From NCBI GenBank assembly GCA_009760885.1, contig CM019708.1:11770931-11834930 (forward strand): a stretch of 64,000 nucleotides of DNA, written 5' to 3'. This DNA comes from Achatina immaculata. Taxonomy: Eukaryota; Mollusca; Gastropoda; Stylommatophora; Achatinidae. The position numbers and the translations under genes are program-made. The notes beneath the pieces are model-generated. The model ran no database searches. It saw only the letters and a list, made by a program, of their open reading frames with translations, and was not told the DNA's origin. Shown here one piece after another: positions 21,412-32,668 of the stretch (within the stretch, counting starts at the first letter, position 1; each line of letters begins with the position of its first letter).

Positions 21412-22094
21412 TCTTCTTCTTCTTTGTACGCACATTAGTGATGGTGTGTGGTACTCTGATTTTTGCCATGCACCTTTTGGCTGGGTACCTCCGACTTCAG
21501 CACCTTTCCTTGCTAGGGGAGACTGTGATCTTGCTCCGACTTCAGCACCTTTCCTTGCTAGGGGAGACTGTGGTCTTGCTGGGGCTGCCATGAAGACAGT
21601 GGTGTAGGCTGGCCTGTTTTCCAGCCTCTGGTGGCTGTACTTAAGCTCCTTCTTCATGTCAGATCCAGCATGCAACGCTGGCTGGCCAGACGGCTTTGAG
21701 ATAATTCCACAGAGACACTCTGACTTTGGGATGATGAATCCGATGAATACCTCAATGATATCCATTCCCCGCCACCTGTAGTCTGCTGGCTCTGTTTTGT
21801 TTAGATCATTCTGATAGCCATTGTTGTAAAGACCCATAGGCTTGTCACGTCCTGGATTCATTGTTTTCACACCAGATTTTCCTCATCCCCGCCGGTGATC
21901 TCCATGTCCCAATCTGTCCATCAACCTGACATTACATTTTATAAAAATAACACTTACAATTAGTGTTGATTGCTACAGGTTTCTGGGCTACAGAAATAGG
22001 CCAAAGTTTTTAAGCAAGCAGATCTATGTTCCCTGTCTCACAAAGACTATGTTAAGAGAAGTGTGCTCTTAACACACTTGGTTCCCAGACGTAC
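21412..22094 (-). mobile_element. 683-bp internally deleted I-type element (5' region + (GAA)n end), 9-bp TSD
   Basis: Flanked by gccttgact at 21403-21411 and 22095-22103. On -, about 620 bp match the 5' end of the I-B element at 55813 onward, from a segment around tgtgttaagagcacac through an ORF1-like start (MNPGRDKP, GLYNNGYQNDLNKTEP, YRWRGMDIIEV). The similarity stops after a ctaatg, and the last 30 bp read gtgcgtacaaagaagaagaa, like the 3' end of I-B at 58560-58589. Endonuclease, RT and RNase H are absent. It also holds a 33-bp internal duplication (PLARKGAEVG twice). It lies in the last PLPP intron. Confidence 0.85.
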
Positions 22095-22172
22095 GCCTTG
22101 ACTGAGTCAGTGCTTCACTCTAAAGTCTTTATATATATATATATTTTTTTTTTTCCCTCCAAATCCTTGCAG

Positions 22173-22292
22173 GTGAGCAAGGCAGTTAGCACACAAATAC
22201 ATCGTCTGGAGAAGATGAGCAGTGACAGAGGCATTCCAAATATTAAAATGATCCTGGAGGCGGAGAGGAATCCAGGTCAGAATTATGAGTAA
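22173..22292 (+). CDS. PLPP: putative last coding exon of PLPP gene
   Basis: A strong pyrimidine tract and ccttgcag precede position 22173. The exon starts in phase 0, compatible with 20794, and encodes a hydrophilic C-tail (VSKAVSTQIHRLEKMSSDRG, IPNIKMILEAERNPG) to a TAA stop. Variable cytosolic tails are normal in LPPs. However TM6 would end after only about 16 hydrophobic residues (VLAGAILGSVMGLIAV), so a small exon may be missing between 20794 and 22173, or the read-through form may be the functional one. A candidate AATAAA lies at 23430-23435, beyond the 52-bp array. Confidence 0.6.
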   Translation: MSKAVSTQIHRLEKMSSDRGIPNIKMILEAERNPGQNYE

Positions 22293-22470
22293 TAGAAATG
22301 AGGCACCTGTTTTTTACTTTTAGAATTCAGATTTTTGTCAGGGTTTACACCATGATGCTGAAACTGATATATAGATATATGAAAGCTGCAGACACGCATT
22401 AGTATAAATTTCTTGGTTAAGTCCCCTGAGAACAGTTATGCAGCACACCTTCTCCCAGTCACTCCACCGA

Positions 22471-23361
22471 TGCAGAGTTTATCTGAATAGTAAACATAGA
22501 TGTCTAAGCCGGAACCGTGGAGTGCAGAGTTTATCTGAATAGTAAGCATAGATGTCTAAGCCGGAACCGTGGAGTGCAGAGTTTATCTGAATAGTAAGCA
22601 TAGATGTCTAAGCCGGAACCGTGGAGTGCAGAGTTTATCTGAATAGTAAGCATAGATGTCTAAGCCGGAACCGTGGAGTGCAGAGTTTATCTGAATAGTA
22701 AGCATAGATGTCTAAGCCGGAACCGTGGAGTGCAGAGTTTATCTGAATAGTAAGCATAGATGTCTAAGCCGGAACCGTGGAGTGCAGAGTTTATCTGAAT
22801 AGTAAGCATAGATGTCTAAGCCGGAACCGTGGAGTGCAGAGTTTATCTGAATAGTAAGCATAGATGTCTAAGCCGGAACCGTGGAGTGCAGAGTTTATCT
22901 GAATAGTAAGCATAGATGTCTAAGCCGGAACCGTGGAGTGCAGAGTTTATCTGAATAGTAAGCATAGATGTCTAAGCCGGAACCGTGGAGTGCAGAGTTT
23001 ATCTGAATAGTAAGCATAGATGTCTAAGCCGGAACCGTGGAGTGCAGAGTTTATCTGAATAGTAAGCATAGATGTCTAAGCCGGAACCGTGGAGTGCAGA
23101 GTTTATCTGAATAGTAAGCATAGATGTCTAAGCCGGAACCGTGGAGTGCAGAGTTTATCTGAATAGTAAGCATAGATGTCTAAGCCGGAACCGTGGAGTG
23201 CAGAGTTTATCTGAATAGTAAGCATAGATGTCTAAGCCGGAACCGTGGAGTGCAGAGTTTATCTGAATAGTAAACATAGATGTCTAAGCCGGAACCGTGG
23301 AGTGCAGAGTTTATCTGAATAGTAAACATAGATGTCTAAGCCGGAACCGTGGAGTGCAGAG
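22471..23361 (+). repeat. 52-bp minisatellite, 17 near-identical copies
   Basis: Unit tgcagagtttatctgaatag + taagcatagatgtctaagcc + ggaaccgtggag. The copies look identical except for one position: taaacat in the first copy and in the last two, taagcat in all copies between. If the last PLPP exon is right, this array would be transcribed in its 3' UTR. Confidence 0.98.
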
Positions 23362-24253
23362 GGTTTTTTAAAACAAAAGCAAACAAAAAATTCATTTTTC
23401 TAGTATTCTACCATAAGTCATTTTAAAATAATAAATTGTTAAAAATATTGTAGTTTTGTACAATTCTATACCAGCATTGTTATCAAAATTGAATTCTGTT
23501 AAAAGGGAACCATTTCAATGGCATTTAACTTTTATTTTTGGTTACAAAGAGTAATAATTACAAAATCTTTACATTGATCACCAGAAGACTCTTTTGCAAG
23601 CGTCTAGGGGTCTGTGAGCTCATCTATAGGAACCCACAGACTCCAGTGTGGGAACTAGTGGTCTGGAACAGGAGATGTTAACCTTTCTGCAGTTATGAGC
23701 CCTCTAATGGATTGTACTGTACAGTAGGACCCCCATAGTCTCTTTGCTGAAGGATTGTTGAATTCATCATTATTACCAGTTCTATTAATCTTCTCATTGT
23801 TATGCCTCCAGCGAAAAAGCGTTCTGAAGATGTTGCTTAGATGTCACAAAGTTGCTGCAAACTCATTAATATTACTTAAGCAGTTCCCATAATTATTTTT
23901 AGAAGCTTGATATTGTTTCATTCACTGCATGGCAGCACTAGCCCAAATGTTATCCGGGCTTAATGCTGTGCATGGGGTAAAAAACCAGGTAAACCTATAT
24001 AAAAATACAGGGTTAATGATTTTAGCATAGAAAACTGTGCCCGTATAATGTAAAGGGTTAACACCAAGGATGCTAAGTACTAGTATGTCTTCCAGAATTT
24101 TGATTTACCTTTACATAAGGATAGCCAGGAACAGAGTAGAAAAAAATTCCAAATGAACATTTAAAAAAAGGTTGTTCATATATTAACTCCCATACCACTC
24201 CCTCCCTGGTGAAATGGATGTCCATGGTTAAGAACTAAAGATCATAAACACAG
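23362..24253 (+). other. downstream of PLPP, no recognised element
   Basis: A/T-rich sequence with an AATAAA at 23430-23435 that could end the PLPP transcript. Nothing else is named. Confidence 0.4.
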
Positions 24254-24335
24254 GGATTGATTGTACAAAGTTTATTTTCAAAGGTGAATAATTTGCCATG
24301 CCAACCCATCTAACATTCTGCCCTTTGATCTGGAT
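24254..24335 (-). mobile_element. CR1-like 3' end fragment
   Basis: Matches 3213-3300: gattgattg tail, then a tttattttcaaaggt segment, ctaacattctgccctttg. A very short 5'-truncated insertion on -. Confidence 0.7.
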
Positions 24336-24499
24336 TGAATGGTCAGTAATGACATTAATTGCCAGTGTGGATCATGGGAAATTGAATCCAGTCTTGTATT
24401 TCAACGGCCTGTTTACTGAAGTACTTCTTGATGGTAGTGCAGTCTTGGTCAGCTTTCGTTTGCAGGCATGATGAGTGCCATGAGGACATTGATGTTGTC

Positions 24500-24835
24500 T
24501 GTTTTGGTAGTCAGTAGTCCATAGCTGACAATGCTAGCCTCAGAGTTCATGGCTCCGTCCCATGTCTCTGTTGGTACCCCCAGTAACAGGCTTAACCTGA
24601 CTAAGGGGCAGGGGATGGCCATAGTCCCTAGGGTGGTGGAGTCAGCTAAAGTAGTATTGCACACTCCCTGCTTTTTAGTTCTACTTGGACTGACAAAAAT
24701 AGCTGCCATAACTTGGTCCCAATCCAATACAATGCCGTGCCTCAACTTTTTCACTGCATTGTCTGCAGAGATCATCAGTTTGCAGTTCCAGGACAATAGA
24801 AGATAGAGGAAGGAGTAAGAAGAAAGTGATGATGA
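24500..24835 (+). repeat. S1 SINE-like element
   Basis: Same order of blocks as 18765-19065 (catagctgacaatgctagcc, ggtggtggagtcagctaaag, aatagctgccataac, gcagttccaggacaatagaa) with a gatgatgatgatgag end. Confidence 0.7.
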
Positions 24836-24974
24836 TGATGAGTGTTGTAAGTATCTTTACTGCTCAGACAAGAAATGTAAAAGTGGCTGAATTGACATTT
24901 AGAATGATTAGCCTTGAAACATTTGTAGATAAAGCACTTTAGACATGAGAGAAAGAAAAGCAGTAAGAGATGTC

Positions 24975-25137
24975 AGTTGAATCTTGGACTCTGGGAGAGC
25001 AGCCAATCTTGGACTCTGGGAGAGCAGCCACTAGGTCATTTAGGAGAGCAGCCACTAGGTCATTTAGAAGAGCAGCCACTAGGTCATTTAGGAGAGCAGC
25101 CACTAGGTCATTTAGGAGAGCAGCCACTAGGTCATGA
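24975..25137 (+). repeat. 24-bp minisatellite
   Basis: Five to six units of ggagagcagccactaggtca + ttta, preceded by two related units with tcttggactctg. The unit is a multiple of three, giving false repetitive frames on both strands. Confidence 0.95.
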
Positions 25138-25159
25138 AGATCCAACACTTTGTTGTTGT

Positions 25160-25273
25160 GGCAAGGAGTAGTTTTTGGGTATAAGTATATATAAAACTAG
25201 ATACATAAATACACACAAAGCCACTGCAGTAAATCTGTGATAACAGAATGTTAAATTCTTGTTTGTTGTATAT
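25160..25273 (+). repeat. dispersed repeat D2 part, target of RTE-A
   Basis: Shares acacacaaagccactgcagt and ctgtgataacag with 30790-30840. It ends in the TSD tgttgtatat of the RTE-A insertion and resumes at 27785. Confidence 0.5.
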
Positions 25274-27784
25274 CTCTCTCTCTCTCTCTGAACCTTAAGT
25301 GCCCAGGGCACATGGGGCTTCCGCAAGAGTTTTCCACAAATGCCTGTCCTTCACCTTTTTTTCTGCTTTTGCCCAGGTGAGCCCTCTATTGCTCAACATC
25401 CTTTCTGTTGTTCTCCATGTCTCTTTTGGTCTACCCTTACTTCTGTTCCCCTGTGGTGTCCATCTTAGTGCTATTTTTGGTAGTGAGTTGTCAGTCATTC
25501 GGAGCACATGTCCCAACCATCGCCAGCGTCTTTCCTCAATAACTGTTGTCAGTGGTTTCATCTGCATTTCTGCTAATAAGATGTTATTTCTTATGGTGTT
25601 TGGCCAAAATATTTTTCTGATTCTTTGTAAACATTTAGTCTGGAAAGAATTCAACTTGTTTTCTATGGTTTTGGTGATTTTCCAGCATTCACTTCCATAG
25701 AGTAGTACATTTAGAACATTACTCTTAAATATCCTGATTTTTATATTTATGCTTAGTTTTTTTGATTTCCATATAGTCTGCAGCATTGCAAAAGCCTTGT
25801 TTGCTCTAGTAAGTCTGCTGTTGATGTCCTCTGTGCTGTCTCCATTTTCTACTACTCTGCTGCCAAGGTATACAAATTTGTTGACCTCCTCCACTAACTT
25901 GTTATCTACTCTGAGGACATTTCTTTTGTTCACATTTTGCTTCATTAACTTTGTCTTTCCTACGTTGATCTTTAGTCCTATGTTGTTTGCATTCTGAGTT
26001 AGCTTGTTTATTTTATCTTGCATATCTTTGTGACTGCTTGATAACAGACAAATGTCGTCCGCAAAGTCAAGGTCCTCCAGCACTGTGTCAAGGGTCCACT
26101 GTAATCCTCTGCGTTTGTCTGATGTTGCCTCCTTCATTAACCAGTCTACTGCCAAGATAAATAATGTTGGTGATAGTACACATCCCTGTTTCACTCCTGT
26201 TTGTACCCTAAAGCTGCTGGAGGTATGTTCTCCACAGATAACTTTGCACTGAAAACCCTCGTATAGGGCTTTGATTACATTAACTATTTTATGGGGGAGG
26301 CCATGCCATCTTAGGATTTTCCACAGTGCATCTCTGTTGACACTGTCAAAGGCTTTCTCAAAGTCTATGAATAATGCATATGTTGTGCTATGCCACTCAT
26401 TTGCCTGTTCTAATATTTGTCTAAGTACAAATATGTGGTCTATGCATGATCTTCCTTTCCTAAATCCTGCCTGCTCTTTCCGAAGTTTTTCCTCAAGTGT
26501 TGGTACAATTCTGTTGATGATTATTCTGCAAAATACTTTACTGGTGAGTGGCAGTCTTTGACAGTGTCAACAGAGATGCACTGTGGAAAATCCTAAGATG
26601 GCATGGCCTCCCCCATAAAATAGTTAATGTAATCAAAGCCCTATACGAGGGTTTTCAGTGCAAAGTTATCTGTGGAGAACATACCTCCAGCAGCTTTAGG
26701 GTACAAACAGGAGTGAAACAGGGATGTGTACTATCACCAACATTATTTATCTTGGCAGTAGACTGGTTAATGAAGGAGGCAACATCAGACAAACGCAGAG
26801 GATTACAATGGACCCTTAACACAGTGCTGGAGGACCTTGACTTTGCGGACGACATTTGTCTATTATCAAGCAGTCACAAAGATATGCAAGATAAAATAAA
26901 CAAGTTAACCCAGAATGCAAACAACATAGGACTAAAGATCAACGTAGGAAAGACAAAATTAATGAAGCAAAATGTGAACAACAGAAATGTACTCAGAGTA
27001 GATAACAAGTTAGTGGAGGAGGTCAACGAATTTGTATACCTTGGCAGCAGAGTAGTAGAAAATGGAGACAGCACAGAGGACATCAACAGCAGACTTACTA
27101 GAGCAAACCAGGCTTTTGCAATGCTACAGAATATATGGAAATCAAATAAACTAAGCATAAATATAATAATCAGGATATTTAAGAGTAATGTTCTAAGTGT
27201 ACTACTCTATGGTAGTGAATGCTAGAAAATCACCAAAACCATAGAAAACAAGTTGAATTCTTTCCAGACTAAATGTTTACGTAGAATTAAAAAAATATTT
27301 TGGCCAAACACCATAAGAAATAACATCTTATTGGCAGAAATGCAGATGAAACCACTGACAACAATTATTGAGGAAAGACGCTGGCGATGGTTGGGACATG
27401 TGCTCAGAATGACTGACAACTCACTACCAAAAATAGCACTAAGATGGACACCACAGGGGAACAGAAGTAAGGGTAGACCAAAAGAGACATGGAGAAGAAC
27501 AACAGAAAGGATGTTGAGCAATAGAGGGCTCACCTGGGCAAGAGCAGAAAAAAAGGCGAAAGACAGGCATTTGTGGAAAACCCTTGCGGAAGCCCCATGT
27601 GCCCTGGGCACTTAAGGTTCAGAGAGAGAGAGAGAGAGAGTGGCAGTAGGGTAATGCCTCTCCATTTCCCGCAATCTCTGAGGTCACCCTTCTTTGGTAG
27701 TTTTACTATAAGCCCAGTTTTCCACTCCCCTAGGGCTTTTTCTAAATCCCAAATTTGTTGTAATATCCAGCAAAGTTGTTTTGG
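25274..27784 (-). mobile_element. RTE-A LINE (5'-truncated) hosting a second RTE-A
   Basis: TSD tgttgtatat at 25264-25273 and 27785-27794. On -, the 3' end is an (AG)n tail at 25274-25287 next to the C-terminus (AEAPCALGT, stop). The frame 26194-25295 reads from motif B (KQGCVLSPTLFILAVDW) through motif C (LDFADDICLLSS) to the end in one piece. Upstream sequence continues to 26555, is interrupted by the nested copy, and resumes at 27648-27784 with the fingers region. Own length is about 1.4 kb. Confidence 0.92.
26556..27637 (+). mobile_element. RTE-A copy inserted in opposite orientation into RTE-A, 10-bp TSD
   Basis: TSD gagtggcagt at 26546-26555 and 27638-27647, a sequence inside the host element's own RT region. 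It is 5'-truncated at motif A (AFDSVNRDAL) and runs to CALGT and an (AG)n tail. The frame is broken once by TAG at 27223-27225, where the full-length copy has a Trp codon (SECWKITKT). It differs from the full copy at 60734-61818 in only a handful of bases. Confidence 0.93.
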
Positions 27785-27794
27785 TGTTGTATAT

Positions 27795-27965
27795 TCTCTC
27801 TTCTTTCTCTATTTCTTTGTCCTGTATGTTTTTGTGTGATCAAGGTGTAAATCAGAATGTTACAGCTGCGTGGTTGTTAAGGTGTTCCTACTTTTGTTCA
27901 TTGTAGTTTTAACACTTTGTTGTTGCAAGATTGTTTCCAGTGAGTTTGAATAGACATTTTTCAGA
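27795..27965 (+). repeat. dispersed repeat D2, continuation
   Basis: Resembles 31470-31530: a tttttgt(g/a)tgat/act segment, then a g(t/c)(a/g)taaa-ccgaaac-like block and gttgttaa. Low similarity. Confidence 0.4.
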
Positions 27966-29685
27966 AATGTTAAAATTTAAAGAGCATCTTAGAATTCAGA
28001 AAAAAAAAAAAAAATGTAGCTTTCTATATGCTGGTGGTTTGTCTCCTCAGATATGTGGAGTGAGATAAGTGGCTGATTCAGAAGATCTTGTTATCTTTTA
28101 TATCATCAAGTTCTACCTGTAGGATCAAAGCTTCAGCATTTTTGATGAGTTTATTCTGGACATATCAATTTTTGTGACGATTTTTATGAAAATGACATTT
28201 ATATTTTACAGGTTTATGAAATAAGGTTTACACATTTAAAAACATTAAATTCAGTAGCTTTTTCTGTAATCTTGTGGCTAGGAAGAGATACAAATTTAAT
28301 TTTTTTTTTTTTCAAATGTTGCTGAATCAACTCCTTTTCTTATCATTTATTAATAGGAGAAATTGTTACAAATTCAGTTTTAGTCAAAATTTTACTTCTT
28401 TATCAAGGTTATGCTAAGTCAGGACAACCCTCCTCTTCCCCCCCCCCCCCCCCCCCCTCACTAAGATGAAGTTAGCATTCTTGTCTGGATTCTGCTGGCA
28501 ACTCTATAGCCTCTGTGACCAATAATGACTCTCAAGTCCTATTTGGTTTTGTAGTTATGCATAGGTTTTACACTCTTGGAGTATATATTCCGGAGCCCTG
28601 CTTAAGCATTTCAATTCAAATCTTATATCTGCTATTGAAATAGTTTCATTCCTTGGACTCGTTATATCCGGGGCAGATTAAGCAGTCTAAAAAAATTCAT
28701 CTAACTCAGCCTTGAATCTTCCTTCTCTTCTTTTCTTTCTTTCTGGACTTGTGCAGAAAGATGCATCTGTTTCTGACCTCTCCTCATTTTCCTTATGGGA
28801 TTAAATCTCTCAACTCCACCTGTTCTCTTAAATGCATATATAGTGGGTGGCCAATCCATTGCTGTGCACATTTTTATTCCGAGGTTTTGTCGTTTATTCT
28901 GGTGCATTGTTTCATTTCTTCCTTTTGGTTTCTCACATTATTATTAAAAAATATCTTTCCTTCATGTAATATCCATCAGGAAGCTTTCTTTAGTTTCCAG
29001 TCGTGATTAACTATGCCCTGAAAGAAATGTTAAAGTTTGTATCTTTTCCGAACAGATCTTCATAAGGTGCAGTTAATTTATAGCTATTTATTGTCAGATG
29101 TGATGTTTCTTTCTTTCTCATGGGCCATCATGTTATGTTTCCTTCACATCACATGTTGTTAAGATAACTTATTAACCGGTATTTGTAAAATCGGCTATGA
29201 GAACCAGCAGAGTTGGTGATTTCTGTGAACAGCTGACATCCATTGCTTCAAAACAGTCTTGTGAGATTAGAAAAAAAAATGTTCTATTTACCATGTCTTC
29301 TCATTAGTAATCATTTTATCTTCTGTAGTATTTTTGTGATTGTAAACTATTGAAAATAAGAGCAAGGACAGGAATAAAAATTTGGACATAATGCAAATAT
29401 GTGAGAGCAAGGATTGTGACATATTGATAAAAGAATATGGTCAGTGTGTCATCATTGGTGAAAACTCAATATCCAAGTGGTGACTTATCTTCTGCAGAAG
29501 CTGCTGCCTTGAACTTTGAGTCTGCTAACACAACTCCCATGTTTTTGGCTTGCACATTCTGCCTTTAACTTCTTATGAACAATAATACAAATGATCTGTA
29601 TTTATTCTTAGCATCTTGGAGACATTTTAGTCTATGAAACGAACAAAAAAAAATATTTTAGTATTTTTCTTCCCATATTCTGCCA
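27966..29685 (+). other. intergenic, no recognised element
   Basis: No coding similarity recognised. A C-homopolymer of about 18 bases lies at 28440-28457. Confidence 0.5.
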
Positions 29686-29689
29686 TTTC

Positions 29690-30150
29690 TCCTTCTTTGT
29701 GTACCTTTCAGCTTTCTCTTGTCACATCAGTGCCCAAGACACACGCTGTGCTGCCGGTAGCAAGAGATTTCCACTTTGGCGGTCTTTCACTGTCTTCTTG
29801 GCCATTTCCTGTATCAGTCCTTTGTTTACCAGCAGTTTCTTTGCTGTTCATCTCAGTGCCTCTTTGGGTTGTCCCAAGCTTCTTTTGCCTTGTTAGTAGT
29901 AAGGATTCATCTGTCATTCACATAATGTGGCCAATCTATTGTCTTATGACCTTCTCTTTTCACTGTTGACAGTGGTGCCATGTCTGTCTCTCTTAACAAG
30001 AGATCGTTACTGATGGTTTCTGGCCAGAACACCCCTTTCAGCTTGTGTAGGCACTTGGTTTGTTTGGAAAGTGTCAAGTGTAAATGTAGTTGTCTGTGTC
30101 ATTTTCCAGCACTTGCTGCCATATAATAAGACACCTGAAACAGCTTTTGA
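29690..30150 (-). pseudogene. old RTE-A C-terminal fragment
   Basis: On - it reads VLLYGSKCWKMTQTT, DTFQTKCLHKLKGVFWPETI, SNDLLLRETDMAPLSTV with stops and frameshifts, aligning with VLLYGSECWKITKTIE, FQTKCLRRIKKIFWPNTI, RNNILLAEMQMKPLTTI of the intact copy. It is much more diverged than the other RTE-A copies. Confidence 0.75.
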
Positions 30151-30779
30151 ATATTCTGCTTATCTTTTAGGATCTCCAGATATGCCCAGGCTTGCTGGGC
30201 TTTTATTATTCTTAACTTCTCTACTAGTCTTCATCTACTGTTCCCTGAAGCTATGTAAATTCTACCTTTCAGCACTGAGAGTTCTGGATAAGCCTTGGTA
30301 GTTTGCTTTGTATAAGCGGATATTTAGGCTTTCTTTATTTCCTCTTTCCACCTTCTTCCCATATGAAGAACATTTTAAAATGTGTATGCGTGAGCCCTTT
30401 TTTTTTTTTTTAAATCAGAAAAGTGGATGGATTGTCCCACTTGTTATGGGGCTCCCTGAAGTGGGATCAGATTGATTCAATGATTTCTTGGTACCATATT
30501 AAACTAATTCAGGTTTGTCTGTGATAAACAGAGTGGCCAGATTATTATTTTAAAATCTAAGAACATACTGTTTACTCTCCTATTGTCATTATATATCAAT
30601 ATCTTGTCTTTCATCATTACAGCACCATATTTATGTGTATGTGTGCACATGTCAGCCTTTCATTGCTGGCAGGTATTTTTAAAATATTTTTAAGTGCATT
30701 TTCCCTAACACAGAGGTCAAGTGCCCATTTTTAAAGCTGGTTACTTTTAGCACACAGGAACTATGCAATATATAGTTTT

Positions 30780-31600
30780 CAGGTAAATAAATATATAAAT
30801 ACACACAAAGTCATTGCAATAAAGCTGTGATAACAGTTAAGACTGAAAAAAAAAACCAAACTACAAGAACAGTTCTATTCATTAATGAAGCACATGGTTT
30901 TGACATTTCGGCTTACACTTCAGTCATACTAAAGTATAAAGGACAACGAACTAGGAAAAGAAGAGAAAGTCTAAATTGGGCATATAACGCAAAAGAAATG
31001 GTGGGAAGAGAGAAAGAGGGTTACTTACCTTGTGATTTATATGAAAAGCCGTGAGGGATGTGGTACTGATCTGATCGATTAGTGGTAGCGAAGGGATAGA
31101 GATTGAGAATAGAGGTACATTTGTCAAGCCTAAAGGTGGGTAGAATAGATGTAGTTGGGGTGAAGGAAAGAGTACATGAAAACTTTGAGGGAAGAAAATG
31201 TGGTATTCAGATTATGAATGTAGGGAAGTGGAAGGTATGTAATAGGGTTGTAGCCATGTAGTTGCATGAAGTGGTTTTTGAGGGTCATAGGGTTTGTCAT
31301 CAGAATGAAATTGTTTAACAGCTGTCATTTGAAACCCTATGGCTGGGCCATTGAAGCGATTGGGTACTAGCTTAGCATTCTAGAAGGTTTTGTGTTTCTG
31401 GATGCAGTGACCTAGTTTAAGACAAGCATCTCCAGTATAAGTTACCAAACTCCTATGTCCTGTACATTTTTGTATGACTAGGGCATAAACCGAAACATGA
31501 CGGCTGTGTACTTTGTTAATGAATAAAGCTGTTCCTTTGTTTTTATTAAAACCTAACTACAAGAAATATGCCAGAACAATACACTGTCTTTAGCCTACCT
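30780..31600. repeat. D2 repeat pieces in opposite orientation
   Basis: At 30780-30915 (minus sense) and 31470-31600 (plus sense) the same words recur: ccgaaa(c/t)atg.. then gttnattaatgaat(a)a(g) and ctgttc(c/t)ttgt. Between them I see nothing recognisable. Confidence 0.45.
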
Positions 31601-31691
31601 CTGAAGTTTGTCTGTGGGATAAACTAATATTTCTGATTTAAGGAGTCTTCACATGCAACTTGCAATAAAATACTGATGTAACTTTGATATA

Positions 31692-32668
31692 CAGGGTCCG
31701 GCTTAAAGCATAGCTGGATTTTTAAAATGGAAAATAAATAAGCGCTGTACATGTTTTTGGTAAAAAAAAAAAGTGAAATGAAACTCAGAAAAGTGGGTAT
31801 TTTTATTATTACTGACAATCGTATTTAGGTTTTGAAAATTATGCCAGTTCGATGACCGCCGTTACATTTGATACATTCAGCCAGGTGTCTGGAAAATTCC
31901 TGTATAACACTATTTAACATGTTCAAAAGGATATTTTGAATACAGTGTCGGATTCAATCTTTTAGGTCTGCAATTGACTGTGGTTGACTGCCATACATCG
32001 TGTTCTTGAGATACCCCAACAAAAAGAAGTCTGCGACTGATAAATCCCTTAACATTGCCGGCCAATGAATATCCCCAAATCTGGAAATAAGACGATTGGG
32101 AAATGCTTGTCGCAGCATGGCCATGGACTGACGGGCTGTGTGGGCAGTTGCTCCATCTTGTTGAAACCATATTAGTCTCTTATTTCTACTGGCCAAGTCT
32201 GGATTGAAGTATTCAGTTAGCATCTGTACATAAAGATCACTGTTAACAGCAAGAGGATGCATTCTAACAGCTGATTGCCGAGGGCTACTCAGCAATATGT
32301 TGCTGACTTCTTGAATTAGTTCAGTTGTGTATTGAGTTCTTGAACGACCAGTAGACTTGTTTTTAAGGCAGCGGTTTCCTTAAATTTTTTGACCTACCTC
32401 AAAACTGTTTTGTCCTCCAATCAGGAACATTATCATGGGGATGCAACTCAAAATGGCAACGAAACTTTTGTTGTACAGTAAAAGACAATTCTCCACTTTT
32501 AAAATAAGTTTCAATGGTGAATGTGCAGTGTTGTGTTTGCCAAGAAGCCATTGTTAAAAATGACCATTTGTCTGCTTCATCTCTGATGTCATGTTTTTTT
32601 TTTTCACACATATTCAGTTTCTGCACACTACGTCAGTTAAATCCAGCTATGCTTTATGCCGGACCTTA
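31692..32668 (-). mobile_element. mariner/Tc1-superfamily element, internally deleted
   Basis: TIRs of about 28 bp: cagggtccggcttaaagcat at 31692 and its inverted partner ending at 32668 (gctttatgccggacctta), each bounded by TA. On -, the N-terminal HTH region (FTIETYFKSGELSFTVQQKF, HDNVPDWRT) is followed after a gap by the catalytic part. That part has LIWFQQDGATAHTARQS, ISRFGDIHWP and DLSVADFFLLGYLKN. There are 41 residues between the Asp of QQDGA and the Asp of ADFF, a DD41D-like spacing. The centre linking the two domains is missing and the frame is broken, so it is non-autonomous. Confidence 0.88.

Noticed and set aside
22471..23361. Regular 52-bp repeats that could be mistaken for a CRISPR array
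   Set aside because: No unique spacers; the whole unit repeats without interruption. The window is animal DNA with introns, so this is a minisatellite.
24939..25171. Repetitive small proteins (EQPLGHLG / LNDLVAAL units)
   Set aside because: Same artefact from a 24-bp minisatellite.
28440..28457. C-homopolymer (and a G-homopolymer near 41953)
   Set aside because: Could be a low-accuracy region of the assembly; no structure around it supports a function.
31954..32295. Possible SETMAR-like host gene
   Set aside because: It lies between TIRs and TA duplications, has no SET domain and has a deleted centre: an ordinary transposon remnant.
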